Shown: piece after piece, positions 1 to 15,610 of the stretch
Position numbering within the stretch: position 1 is the first letter of the stretch
Layout: the number at the start of each line of letters is the position of its first letter
DNA from: Naganishia liquefaciens
Taxonomy: Eukaryota > Basidiomycota > Tremellomycetes > Filobasidiales > Filobasidiaceae
DNA: 64,000 nt
NCBI GenBank assembly: GCA_013423385.1
Contig: BLZA01000049.1
Location: forward strand, 739,695 to 803,694
Direction: 5' to 3'
Made by a program: the position numbers and the translations under genes
Notes under the pieces: generated by a model
What the model saw: only the letters and a program-made list of their open reading frames with translations
What the model was told of the DNA's origin: nothing
The model's database searches: none

Positions 1-304
1 AAAGACGCCGTGGACCGGTTGGCCAGCTCGCCCAAGTTGTACTTGGAAGTCCAATATAAGCTTGCGTTCGAGTTTGGTTGCTCTGGTTTCGCCCAAGTGG
101 AGGCAATTGTCAGAGAAGCCAGCTGAGAAGCCGCACGCCACCCACCGCCAATCCGGGCGCCGAAACGCGTTTATCATCCGTCCGATCAAACATTTCCCAG
201 CCAGTTTGCCTTCTTCCTTGTCTGACGAGCGTTGAAGAGGTTCGCACGGCGAAAGATCTCCTGGTATCGAACCCTCCTTCTGGAGCTTCGTCAGTCCCCC
301 ACCG
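1..304. promoter_or_regulatory. 5' flank of the Pol III subunit gene
   Basis: No convincing coding segment is visible. The stretch is a moderately pyrimidine-rich leader just before the start codon of the RNA polymerase III gene, and most likely holds its promoter and 5' UTR. The neighbouring gene to the left, if any, lies outside the window. No TATA box is evident. Confidence 0.35.
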
Positions 305-4482
<4,178 letters not shown>

Positions 4483-4842
4483 TCTATGCGGAGAACTTCG
4501 TCGGCCCCTATCCATATTATGGCGATTGCACCATGCACGATCTGGCCATCACCTCATATACCATTGCCATGATTCTCCTCGTGGGAAGTTACCGATTGCG
4601 GTGTAGTGCTTTGTGCTTGGCTTCGGGATCAGGAGGGTTCGTTACTTGAGGTCAGCAGCCGGGACTACTACATCTATATAGCATATCAAGCCCATATCAA
4701 ATGCAAATTGCAATCACAAAGGCTGGAAAGGAATAATTCTGGTCTACATAAACTTGGTTCCCAGATTTTGCCGACGTGTATATATTCCCAAGCTCATCAC
4801 TCGCGGCCGACCGATCTACCACTCGCCGTCACAGCTGCCGTC
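4483..4842. other. Intergenic, convergent 3' ends
   Basis: Short spacer between the 3' ends of the Pol III subunit gene (+) and the F-box gene (-). It is AT-richer than the flanking exons and probably holds both 3' UTRs. I see no gene or repeat in it. Confidence 0.4.
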
Positions 4843-6716
4843 CTAGACTGACGTCAGGTCAATTATTTCGCACGCGAAATCACGGTTGCCGGACCATGCT
4901 TCCTGGTGGGTCACTCGGTTGGCATTGACTCTATTGGCTTCGCCATAAAGCCACGCAACCCTTCTGGCTTGAAGTGCGACGAAGAGGTGTCTGTCAGGCG
5001 CAAACTCGATGACGATACAAACCGGGCGAGACTGATTTCCGGTCTCCCAGTAGGCGTGGTCAAACGTCAGGGCAATGGCCCGGCCTTCTTCCATCGAAAG
5101 GACCGAAGGAGAGGTATACACAAGGTAGAGTGATACATCTGCCTGGGGAACATGAAGAGCGAGTTGTTGAATCTGTAAGAGTTGAATGTCAGACCATCAG
5201 GGTGACGGCGAGAGTAGAACGGAAACTTAACCAAACTCTGACTTTGCTCTCCCTTTCCTCGCCCAGCATCTCCTTCATGCCACACTACAGAGGGCTGGAC
5301 CGTCAAGGAACCCTCCGTGGCCCCATCTTCCCTCATACTTTTCGCCAATGCTTGTCCACAAAACGCAGCCAACGCAAGCGACCAGACACCTGCCTGAACC
5401 GTTGTGATCAGCGTGATGTTCCGCAAGTTTACAGCGTCACCGTCAAAAGGCTGCAGGACCGTCGAATCGACCATTTCAGGTGCCACCACTATCAATTCGC
5501 CAGAAAAGTTGCCCCAAGTGTACGTGCGCGAGCCTTTTGTGACTGTCAAAAGTTGGAGCGCTTTGAGCGCGTTGGTGAAGTCGAAAGAGGTGTCTGTAGT
5601 GAAAGCAGGCAAGCATTGGAGCATGGGTACGCCACGCGAATGTCTCTCTTGGGTCCGGTAGTCATAATAGACGACTGTTTTGATTGTCGATCCGTTCGTT
5701 TCCTTTATTTTTTGGATTAAGGCATCCCTTTCCAGGTTCTGAGCCTCCCGACCAATGATGACCAGGTGTCTGTGTCCCCATCAGACATAGGTCAGTATTC
5801 CGTCTTCCATAACCGCGAAGGGGTGCTTACTGAACACTCTTTGCCCGACTAGATTGGCAGAACCTTTCGAACGAGGACATCCCCTCCCCTTGCTGAATGC
5901 GCCAGACGAATATTCGATAAAGCTCGGATTCCCCAACGAGATAACTAGCACTTGCCGAGGTCTGATAGAAAGCAGCTAGTCCTCTCGAATGATCTTGCGC
6001 AACCAAGCTGGCGATATGCAGAATGAGCTCTAATGGTAAGTCCAACAAGCGCGAAGTTGGACGCAGAGGTGCAATCGTCTCTGCATTCGGAGCATCCTCG
6101 GCGGATTTGATGGTTTCTTGATGCTCGACCAGCACTCGACAACGCTTCGCGACGGACTGGGACACTTCGGAGGAGCTGTGTGTCGTCAATGCCGGGTAGC
6201 TGGAGCTGTGTGTGGTCAATGTCGGGTAGCAGGAACTGTGAGTCGTCAATTGCGAGTCCGTTTCATCGGCGCATCCAATGGTTTCCCGAGATTCAATAAG
6301 CACGCGGCAACTTTCCGCAACAGACTGAGAGACTTCGAACAAGCTGTGAGTTGTCCTCGCCGAGTCCGCTTTTTCAGCGCATGGGATGATCGTTTCGGGC
6401 TCGACAAGCAATGGGCAAGGCTCCGCAATGGACTGAGAGACTTCGAAAGAGCTGTGCGCTGTCAGTGCCGTGTCAGAGGAACTCTGAGTTGTTGATCCCA
6501 GATCCGCATCATCGGCGGCGCAACCGATGGCTTCCGAGGCTCAACGAGCAGGTGGCAACGCTCCGCAACAGGCTGAGAGACTTGGTAGACGTAAGAAAAG
6601 TCATGCGTTATCAAGGTCGAGTAGGGTCGAGGGAGAGCGGGTATGGTAGCGGTGACGACGAGCTTTCGATGAGAAGTTTTGGGCTTTCCAGATCGTTTCG
6701 ACTTCTTTTTGGCCAT
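4843..6716 (-). CDS. F-box protein with N-terminal tandem repeats; probable frameshift
   Basis: Predicted substrate adaptor of an SCF ubiquitin ligase. The N-terminus from ATG 6716 is lysine-rich (KKKSKRSGKPK, NLS-like). About four degenerate repeats of roughly 35-50 residues follow, built on VSQSVAE-C-LLVE, with an inner three-fold repeat close to SYPALTTHSS. Then comes an F-box, LLDLPLELILHIASLV (about 6045-5985), and a downstream body. Two introns fit well: 5830-5770 (donor GTAAGC) and a 59-nt intron opening with GTTAAG near 5229. The last exon ends in IIDLTSV, stop 4843. Compared with the next repeat copy, the first copy lacks one base near 6536, which shifts the frame and ends it at 6462. 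The original frame resumes in the later repeats. It is therefore either a recent pseudogene, a gene starting further in, or a sequencing error. Function beyond the F-box is unknown. Confidence 0.6.
6118..6600 (-). repeat. Degenerate tandem coding repeats in the F-box gene
   Basis: Four related blocks are recognisable by a shared CTGAGAGAC-type core at about 6157, 6324, 6433 and 6573 (plus-strand positions), with spacings of 167, 109 and 140 nt. Inside the first block a 30-nt unit around GAGCTGTGTGTCGTCAATG occurs three times (about 6174-6260) and encodes a 10-residue repeat. All blocks read through in the minus strand except for a one-base loss near 6536. Confidence 0.7.
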
Positions 6717-7503
6717 TGTGGAGCAGGTATCTGTGAATCAAGGAATGTCGGATGTCCGAGAAGGGACCAAGTGTGCCATGCCATGCAAGATGGGTGTATG
6801 CTGAGGGTCTTGGGAGAGAAGAAGAAGGAAAGAGCATCGGATTTGTTTACATTGGCAACATGCGCATAGCTTGTCCGCCTGTCGCCATCCCTCCTCTGCG
6901 GGGCCCAGACGACTTGAGGACAATGACCAAGCTCGGAGTGCACTGAAGCCGTGATGGAAACTCAAAGAAACCCACTCGCCACGCGATATGTCGATGACAT
7001 CATCTCAGTCGCATTCACACCACGGCTTGCGCGGTGGCCATGCCTCGTCACAGAATATCTCGCCGTGACTTGACACTATCTATCTCCCTTTCGAGACAGA
7101 TGCTGCATGACAGGTCTCGAGTGTAGGTTGACATTCAGTCGCCACGTTGCCGCATCGGGCGCAAAACCCTAGGTCCGTCATTGGGCTCAAAGGTGCTTCC
7201 GGCGAGACGATCAATTATCATCACATTACGAGCGGATGCCGGTCGGACAGACATTGCCTTCCAACTAGGAACCGCCTGAGTAACAAGATCTGCTCGTCGA
7301 CGGTACGTGTCTCAATATCTTGGCCAACCTCGTTACATCTTCGCATATAGCTCATCGGGGCTCAATTTGCCATGTATCCAGTCGTACAACTATGAGGGGT
7401 GATTGCAAGCCCATGTACTTTGCCTATTCTTTCAAGACGTAGCGGGGCGAGACACGAAACATATCGGTGGTATATCGCAAGCAAAGCAGAAAGCTTGGCT
7501 CTT
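6717..7503. other. Intergenic between F-box gene start and EF-Tu gene end
   Basis: It should contain the promoter of the F-box gene next to 6716 and the 3' UTR of the EF-Tu gene next to 7504. Short open frames exist in all frames, but none has splice support or a recognisable family. No repeats were noticed. Confidence 0.4.
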
Positions 7504-9572
7504 TTACTTCTCGTAGACCTCCGAGATGATACCGGTGCCAATGGTCTTGCCACCTTCTCGGAGAGTGAATCGAGAACCGGCTTCCAGAGCAATGTCGTGA
7601 ACCAGTTCACCGACCATCTCGACGTTGTCTCCCGGCATGACCAATTTCTCTGCAAAAGGAGCGTCAGCTCGAGGCCAGATTCAGTTGAACTTGGAAACGC
7701 ACCATCGGCACCCTCGGTTCCGGGAGGGAAGGTCAAAGCCACGGTAACATCCGTCGTTCGGATGAACAACTGAGGTCGGTAGTTGGACATGAAGGGGGTG
7801 TATCGACCACCCTCATCCTTGGTCAAAACCTGGCGGGACAAGTGATCAGTGGAGGCAGAAAAGCTTGACAAAAGCTGACGTACGTAGATCTGAGCCTTGA
7901 ACTTTTTGACAGACTTGATCGATCCGGGGGCAACCAAGACCTGTCCTCGTCGAACCTGCTCTCGCTTGATACCTCGCAGCAAGGCACCCATGTTGTCACC
8001 AGCCTCTCCTCGCTCGAGTTCCTTGTGGAACATTTCTGGGGAACCCAATGGTGATCAGCGATATTTCTCACTCGGCTCCCAGGCTAAAACTCACCGATAC
8101 CAGTCAAGGTGGTCTTGATCTTGGCTCCAAGACCCAAGATCTCGACATCGGCACCTTTGGTGATCGTTCCTCGCTCGACCTTTCCGGTGACGACAGTACC
8201 TCGTCCCGAGATGGAGAAGACGTCTTCGACATACATTAAGAAGGGCTTGTCCAGGTCTCGCTGAGGAACGTCCAACCAGCTGTCGGCGGCATCCATCAAT
8301 TCCTGAATCTTCTTGGCTCCTCGCTCGGGGTCTCGGCCCTCGAGGGCGGCAAGGGCGGTTCCCATGACGATCGGGGTCTGTTCACCGTCGAAGCCGTACT
8401 GCGACAAGAGGTCTCGCATCTCCATCTCAACCAACTCCAGCATTTCAGGGTCATCAACTTGGTCGACCTTGTTGATGAACACCAACAGCTTCTTGATGCC
8501 GACCTGCTTGGCGAGCAACAAGTGTTCTCGAGTTTGCGGCATTTGACCGTCGGTGGCGGAAACGACGATGATGGCTCCATCAAGTTGGGCGGCACCAGTG
8601 ATCATGTTCTGAAAATGATAGATTAGCACGGGAAAGCATGCTTTAATTACCTTGAGGATTACCAACCTTGATGTCTGTTGAGGAGCAACGATTGGAAAAG
8701 GTCAAATACGGTCTCCACTACAATTCGCGGGTATTCCGCTACTCACAATCAGCGTGACCGGGACCTGTAAGGGACAGGAATCAGGCTTCGCACATACTTC
8801 ATGAAATGCAATGCAATACTCACAATCGATGTGGGCATAGTGACGAGCAGGGGTCTCGTATTCGACGTGCTGTGACAATTGTCGTCAGACGGAAAGCCAA
8901 GTCCGAGCTCGCAAACTGCTTACAGCGGTGGAGATGGTGATACCTCGAGCCTTCTCCTCAGGAGCCTTGTCAATCTGCGAGTAGTCCATGAACTTTCCGC
9001 CACCCTGCTCAGCGAGGTGTTTTGTAATGGCTGCGGTAAGCGTGGTCTTTCCGTGATCGACGTGCTATAGGGTAGTCGCTATGTCAGCGTGAACCATCTC
9101 AGATGATAGCAGCACGGCTTACACCAATGGTACCGATGCTAAGAGATAGCTCGCTCAGCAACGCCATACTGAAATGTAGCTCCAGAAACTCACTTGAAAT
9201 GGGGCTTTCGCCTGGAGAACTTGCCACCAGCTTCAGCGGCGTAAGCTCGAGATGCATTGCCGACTACATTATTGGAATTCCCATTCATGAGTGATCAAGC
9301 ATGCAAAGGCGAGCGGCGTAGACATACATGAAGCAGTCAACGCGGCGGCAGCAGCGGGCGAGGGTCGTCGCGCAGAGTGCAAAGATCGGACGCAGTTGAT
9401 CTGCGAAGATGCACGAAGTGCAGGAGCAACGGCTGTGCGAGAAAGAATCGGCGTCACGAAATGATCAGGATGGGCAGCTTCGCGGTTTCTGGCAGAATGG
9501 GAGCTCACCTCGAAGCACTTCGGCCGTCTTGGCGACATTCCTGGCAGCTGGCAAAACCCTGGTGGACAACAT
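7504..9572 (-). CDS. TUF1: Mitochondrial translation elongation factor EF-Tu
   Basis: GTPase that delivers aminoacyl-tRNA to mitochondrial ribosomes. The start at 9572 gives a typical presequence ([21 protein letters not shown], then SLHSARRPS), consistent with matrix import. Twelve exons are supported, including very short ones: 9138-9123 (16 nt), 8764-8747 (18 nt) and 8674-8667 (8 nt). The reading frame passes correctly through the G-domain: GHVDHGKT (P-loop), GITIS (switch I), DCPGHADY (G3, split over three exons) and NKVD (G4). Domain 2 has [13 protein letters not shown], and the C-terminus reads [11 protein letters not shown] before TAA 7504. The presence of a presequence and the bacterial-type sequence distinguish it from cytosolic eEF1A. 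No break was seen. Confidence 0.95.
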
Positions 9573-9836
9573 GATTGCTGTTTTTTGTTTGACGGATGAA
9601 ATTCCTGTGAGCGGCAACACTATCCAATCTCCTCTGTCGAGCAAGACGTCGATTCGCTTCAGCAGGCATCGGCGACCATTGCATGTCTCGCCTCGATCGC
9701 TCATCCGCCAACTTTTTTGCGATCCGCGCCGTGAGGACGGACATTCGGGATTCGTGTCCGTCAGGGTGAGGCATGCGCATATCTTGGCAGGTTAACTATT
9801 CCTCATACACTACTCTACAACCAGAACCGCAAGCTA
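9573..9836. promoter_or_regulatory. EF-Tu promoter region
   Basis: Spacer between the start of the EF-Tu gene and the stop of the Rxt2-like gene, both on the minus strand. It probably holds the EF-Tu promoter and the 3' UTR of the upstream gene. No strong motif is visible. Confidence 0.35.
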
Positions 9837-11583
9837 TCAAGTGGCCGCCACCGCCGACGCCACGGCCGTGGCAACTCCTCTCCTCCTGCGGGTTTCCACC
9901 GTCGTCCCATTCATCGCCTGCTCTGCTTCGGCACGCAACTTCATGGTCTCTCCATCTGCTTCGCCATCACCGATCATTTCTCCATTCTCGGTCACGGCCC
10001 GTTCCCTCACCACCTGCCATACCCTTCTGCGCGCTCTCGCAATGTTGGCGATCCGCTCGCGAATTTCTTGCAGTCGCGCGACGTATTCCGAAACGTCGCT
10101 CGACAATTCATAGATCTTTCCGAGCGCAGCCGTGACAGTCACCTTTTGCGTGAGCGGTGTCAAGCGTACCTCGGTCGTATGTGGGTATCCCGGGTGTGTT
10201 GGCGGTAGCTGTAATCTCGGATCCGATGGTCCCGGACCAATGGTAGTGTCGAGCCCCTGCGGGGTAACAAAGATTTGTTGGAGCGGTGTCAAGGCAATAG
10301 GCGGGAACTTGACATGAGGATACTTTGTAGCGCGTGCTTCGTCACTCGGCAGATATGTCACATTGGCGTGCGGAGGCAAGAGGAACGGGTCCCCGTACAT
10401 GAACATTGTGTCCGAGTCGTTCGGTCCACGGGGACGTAGCCATGCCGGAGCGTCCGACTTTTCCCATTCGAGCATCTCTTCGGTCTTGGGCGGAATCCCA
10501 TCAATGATCACCGGATTGCTCGATGCCGCTGCTGTTTCCTGCTCCTTGGCCTCCGAATTGTCCGAAGGGTCTTTTTTGATCGATGTTGACGACGACGACG
10601 CGGAGGCAGCAGCAGCAGCAGCAGCAGCAGCATCGTACGCCGCGTGAGCTGCATTCCGGCGTTCCGTTTCCTCCTTGTAAAGATGCGGGTTCTCGATCTC
10701 CTCCCGATAGTTTCGCGGAGGATCCTTGAAGTACATTGGATGAGCGGCATCTGGTGATGGTCCGTCTCGGGCGTTGGCAGCGGCAGTCCGTTTCATACAC
10801 GCTTGCAGTTCCGCTTTGAACCTGCCGAGTGCGGTCAACAGGGGGTTCTCGCCATCTATCAGCTCATCTACAGTCCGCATCAAGGCCTTTTCCTTGCTAG
10901 CTTCTCCCAGAGTGTTTTTCACAGCGGGCGATGTGACGAGGTCGAGATAGGTGGTCATTTTCTGCTCCGAGAGGGATTCCGAGATATCGTACGTTGTTGG
11001 TGGAGGCGATGGAGATCTCAAGTGCGGAAGCGTTACGTCGTCCTTTTCTTCCGGATCACCGACAACAGCGAGCTCCAAGGGATCAAGTGGGACGCCAGCT
11101 TCGGCCGCAGCCGAGGGAAGGACCATCTTGAGAGCGACTTTGAGCCGTTTCTTGATCCGCTGATCCTCGAGGCTTTCCATCATCGTCGGCGTCCATGCTG
11201 CAATCTTTCCACGACGTTGGAACTTGGCGCCGCGTGTACGCTTGATTCCTCGATTTCCGACAAGACGCGGCTGAATGTCGTACGTCTCGAGATCATCATC
11301 GAACACGGGGTCGTCAGAGTCGTCCGAGTAGTACGCGGCGAGATCGTTCGAGGGCAGACCGCTGCGGTATATGGTCAGCCGAGATTGATAGCTACTTGCC
11401 TAATCCTACTCACTCTTCCTCGATCTGTCTATGCGTCCGTTCAAAGTACCGCGTCATGTGCGCAATCTGTTCTTTCTGCTGTTGCAAGAGGATCTGCGAG
11501 GGGCTTCCAGCTGCTGCAGGCGGTGTCGCAACGTCGTGATGATGATGCTTTGCGCGCGAACGCTGTCGATCCTGGGACTGCAT
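9837..11583 (-). CDS. RXT2: Rxt2-like subunit of the Rpd3L histone deacetylase complex
   Basis: Two exons (11583-11414 and 11361-9837) give 564 residues with correct phase. The region DDLETYDIQPRLVGNRGIKRTRGAKFQRRGKIAAW, just after an acidic YYSDDSDD patch, resembles the Rxt2 N-terminal domain of the large Rpd3 deacetylase complex, a transcriptional corepressor in the nucleus. The rest is proline- and charge-rich, with a poly-alanine tract encoded by a CAG-type repeat at about 10610-10633, and an Arg-rich tail. The start chosen is MQSQDRQRS at 11583; the frame stays open upstream to 11841 but without better support. The family assignment rests on the N-terminal motif only, so it is tentative. 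Confidence 0.6.
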
Positions 11584-11856
11584 GGCGCTCAACGTTGACA
11601 GAACGACGCACAAGGCAGCGTGCAAGGGGGCGCTGGCAGCGTAAAAGGTCTTCTCACTGCTGGCCTCTCTCCGGTCGACCTCGGCCGCGGATGCAGACCA
11701 GCTGAGCGATCGGGCGCACCCGCCAGCAGCGACATTGTAAACATCCCGACCAGCAAAGTATAGCTTGCCTGCCAGCGACCTGAAACATGCACCGACAGGA
11801 AAGAAAATGCAGCATCGACCAGGTATCGTATCACTCGCCACTACCGGTCCGCAAGA

Positions 11857-12776
11857 ATGCGGATATCACTCGGAATCTTCCTGGCTCTTTGGGCCACCGT
11901 AAGCCGTCCATGATCAAAGAATAAGCTCTCCACACTGACGGCCAGTCATAGGTAGGGATCGCAAGCGCATCGCTCGTCCCATCGACCAAAGACCAACTCT
12001 TCTACTGCAAATGTGAGCTTTCAAGCTCACGATCTCTGAAGCGACACTGACGGCTCTGAAGGCATCTGTTTCGGAAACTTTACGATTGTCCCTCTTTACA
12101 TGCCCGCGAATCCGTCCAAGCCATGCCTAACATGCACTCGCCAATTCTGCCTCGATCAGAAACTTCCCATCTGTAAAGGTGCGTTTGATACGACTGAACC
12201 GGAGGGAAAACAGCTTACGTTGCCGAGTATAGGCGCAGAAGTGCCAGATCTGGACAATGACGTGGGAACGGGAAAGGAAGGCGATGTGGAAGCACGCTGC
12301 TTTCGTACGTATTTCGAAACCTCTGTGTCTCTTCCAACTTACATGACCCGTTCTTGTTCAGAACGGGACTCTCCGCGTGATCAATGGGTCGTAACCTTTT
12401 TCATCCTGATCGTTGCCGCTTTGCTTCTAACTGCCGCGATTCGCAACCGGTAAAGTCGCCCAAAGTTCCTGCAGCAGCATGTGAACTCTGACTCTCGTTT
12501 GCTTGTCAGACTCGATAAAGCCATCGCAGAACGAGGCCGTCCAACCGACTTGCGATCATGGGGCGAGGTCAGTTCTGCAAAACATGCCGTCCGACTGCTT
12601 TGCTGAATATCACTCCATGAACCGAACAGGCACTCCTCCCTTCCGCCGTTCTCAACCCAAATCTAGGGGCTCAAACGGGATCTGCCGTGCCATCTTGGTT
12701 GCGCAGTGGTTCCTTGCGCGGACAGCCGGCGAATGATGGGTCTGGAGGAAGGTATAACCCCGTTGGCAGAGCATAG
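11857..12776 (+). CDS. Secreted/membrane Cys-rich single-pass protein, uncharacterised
   Basis: Seven exons (11857-11898, 11952-12012, 12062-12178, 12239-12304, 12362-12449, 12510-12567, 12630-12776) join in phase to 192 residues. The start gives a clear signal peptide (MRISLGIFLALWATVGIASA). It is followed by a compact lumenal or extracellular domain with CKCICFGN, CLTCTRQFC, and two further Cys (PICK and ARCF). One transmembrane helix follows (WVVTFFILIVAALLLTAAI), then a basic hydrophilic tail (RNRLDKAIAERGRPTDLRSWG). Type I topology is inferred: Cys domain outside or lumenal, tail in the cytosol. I recognise the architecture as a conserved-looking fungal protein but know no function. It is divergent from the Rxt2-like gene, with starts 273 bp apart. 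Confidence 0.75.
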
Positions 12777-13509
12777 AAGGGGACAAGAGCCTAGAGGGAG
12801 AGTTGTAATTCTGACTGCCAAAAGAGACATGCATGCCCTGTATGGGCGATTCAGGTCATGCGTGCGCGCCAGATGGTCATTTGCGATGCCTCGAGATTGC
12901 TTTGGCTGCGATACCGCGCTTTGCAGATTGCACATGTGGCCAGAAACTCTGCGTGCGTCTGGACCTCCTTTCCAGGCAAGATGCGCCGGTCAAGTTCAGA
13001 GGGACGTCGTCATTTCGGGCCTGTCACCGAGTGCTAAGGCGCTTGCGCTTGTCTTGCCCGCGCTGCTCGATTCAAAGCCTGCAGTATCAGTCTGGCCGGA
13101 TGGAATGCTGTATGCGCAACACTGCTGCATTCAGCAGTAGCCACACTGCTGGGCATATCTAGTTTGCCACCGCTCGACCATGGCCTGTCCTCCTCACGTG
13201 ACCTGCGGACCGACCGGTGCCCGATGCTTCCCGAAGGCGGAAGCAACGGGGGCTCCCTGGTTTCGAGCGACTTTCGTCAGCAAGAGGCCGAATTCCAGAA
13301 ATTGCGACGCGGTTCTCGAGCGTCGGCTGACGGTGGCTGGCAAGGAATTCTGTCATCACGCACAAAGGAGCCGCATGATATAAACAGCAGCCATGACGAC
13401 TGACTTGACTGGACACCGCATCAAGGACAATCACTCATACAAACACAAACACAAACACACGCTACCCGCATAGCCAAGCACTACAACAATCTCCTGCAAA
13501 CAAACAACC
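12777..13509. promoter_or_regulatory. Hsp70 upstream region with TATA and heat-shock-type elements
   Basis: No gene is supported here. Two TTCnnGAA palindromes, the core of a heat-shock element, occur at 13228-13235 and 13293-13300. A TATA-like GATATAAA lies at about 13376-13383, roughly 130 nt before the Hsp70 ATG. The leader next to the ATG is ACA-rich (repeated CAAACACAAACACA), as in strongly translated fungal mRNAs. Binding by heat-shock factor is inferred, not shown. Confidence 0.55.
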
Positions 13510-15610
13510 ATGCCCGCTGTTGGAATCGATTTGGGTACGACGTACTCGTGCGTCGCCATCTTCAGGTCTGACCGCGTGGAGATAATCGCCAACGACCAGG
13601 GCAACCGAACTACCCCTTCTTATGTCGCCTTCAATGATCAAGAAAGGTTGATTGGCGATGCGGCCAAGAACCAGGTCGCAATGGTGAGTCATCAACGGTC
13701 TCGTTCATCTTTAGACTCAAGCTTACCCCTCTAACCTTTTTTCGTATAGAACCCTCACAACACTGTCTTCGACGCCAAGCGACTCATCGGACGCAAGTTT
13801 GACGACGCAGAGGTTCAAAGCGACATGAAGCACTGGCCATTCACCGTTCTCAACAAGGGTGGAAAGCCGGTCATTCAGGTCGAGTACAAGGGAGAGAAGA
13901 AGGAATTCGTGAGTTCGACATCGAACGTCTCCGTCGGTGATGTTGCGACTAACCTTGATTCTTCTAGACGCCCGAAGAAATCTCGTCCATGGTGCTCGTC
14001 AAGATGAGGGAAACAGCCGAGGCATACCTCGGTGAACCCGTCAAAGATGCAGTTGTTACGGTCCCCGCCTACTTCAACGACTCTCAGCGACAGGCAACCA
14101 AGGATGCCGGTCTCATCTCCGGATTGAACGTCCTGCGAATCATCAACGAGCCCACCGCCGCTGCCATTGCATACGGTCTTGACAAGAAGGCCGCGGGCGA
14201 GAAGAATGTCTTGATTTTCGATCTCGGAGGTAGGCATATAGTGCACCAGTGTTTGCATCTAGATACTGACGTCTTTTCTCAGGTGGTACATTCGATGTTT
14301 CCCTCCTGACTATCGAGGAAGGCATTTTCGAGGTCAAGGCCACTGCCGGTGACACCCACTTGGGTGGCGAGGATTTCGACAACCGGCTCGTCAACCACTT
14401 TGTCCAAGAGTTCAAGCGAAAGAACAAGAAAGACATTTCTTCCAACGCTCGAGCATTGCGACGATTGCGAACGGCATGTGAACGTGCAAAGCGAACCCTC
14501 TCCTCCGCCGCACAGACCACTCTCGAGATCGACTCACTCTTCGAAGGCATCGACTTCTACACGTCCATCACCCGTGCTCGATTCGAGGAACTCTGCCAAG
14601 ACTTGTTCCGTCAGACCATGGATCCCGTTGAAAAGGTCTTGCGTGATTCCAAGATCGACAAGTCTGCTATCAACGAGATTGTCCTCGTCGGTGGTTCCAC
14701 CCGAATTCCCAAGATTCAAAAGCTCGTATCCGACTTCTTCAACGGCAAGGAACCCAACCGATCTATCAACCCAGATGAAGCCGTCGCGTACGGTGCCGCT
14801 GTCCAGGCAGCCATCTTGACTGGAGACACCTCGTCCAAGACCCAGGACTTGCTCTTGCTCGACGTTGCACCCTTGTCCATGGGTATCGAGACGGCCGGTG
14901 GCGTCATGACTCCATTGATCAAGCGGAACACGACCGTACCCACCAAGAAGTCTGAAATCTTCTCGACTTATGCCGATAATCAGCCCGGTGTCCTGATCCA
15001 GGTCTTTGAGGGTGAACGAGCCCGAACCAAGGATTGCAACTTGCTCGGGAAATTCGACCTGTCTGGAATCCCACCCGCCCCGCGAGGTGTCCCGCAAATC
15101 GAAGTCACCTTTGACGTCGATGCCAACGGTATTCTCAACGTCTCTGCCGCCGACAAGGGCTCAGGCAAGAGCAGCAAGATCACCATCACCAACGACAAGG
15201 GTCGATTGTCCAAGGAAGAGATTGAACGCATGCTGGCCGAAGCCGAAAAGTACAAGGCAGAAGATGAGGCGGAAGCCGCTCGTATCCAGGCCAAGAACGG
15301 TCTCGAATCCTATGCCTACAACTTGAAGAGTACTGTCATCAACGACTCGACCATGTCAGCCAAGCTTTCATCGGAAGACAAGACGGCCCTCGAGAACGCG
15401 GTGAACGAGGCCATTCATTTTGTCGAAAACTCGTCCGCCGCCTCCAAGGACGAGATCGAGTCTCACCAAAAGGATCTCGAGGGCATTGCCAACCCGATCA
15501 TGCAGCGACTGTACGCTGCCGGCGGTGCTCCCGGCGGCGCTGCCGGCGGAATGCCCGGAGGCGCTCCGGGCGCTGGTGCCAACGAACCTCAGGTCGAGGA
15601 GGTTGACTAA
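13510..15610 (+). CDS. SSA1: Cytosolic Hsp70 chaperone (SSA type)
   Basis: ATP-dependent chaperone. Four exons (13510-13683, 13750-13908, 13968-14229, 14283-15610) give 640 residues, the usual Hsp70 length. The nucleotide-binding domain shows [11 protein letters not shown], the connect and phosphate motifs [13 protein letters not shown] and LIFDLGGGTFDVS, and VGGSTRIPK. The substrate domain follows the [10 protein letters not shown] linker. The C-terminus is a Gly/Ala/Pro-rich lid tail ending in EEVD, the TPR-cochaperone binding motif that marks cytosolic members. The upstream region carries heat-shock-type sites. SSA rather than SSB is preferred because of the EEVD end. No defect was noticed. 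Confidence 0.96.

Noticed and set aside
5130-5720. 196-codon plus-strand open frame
   Set aside because: Antisense to the C-terminal exons of the F-box gene, which fit splice sites and family-like composition.
10803-11705. 300-codon plus-strand open frame
   Set aside because: Shadow of the Rxt2-like gene on the opposite strand.
12100-12453. Single-exon gene starting at ATG 12100
   Set aside because: It lacks the signal peptide and reads through introns; the seven-exon model explains the sequence better.
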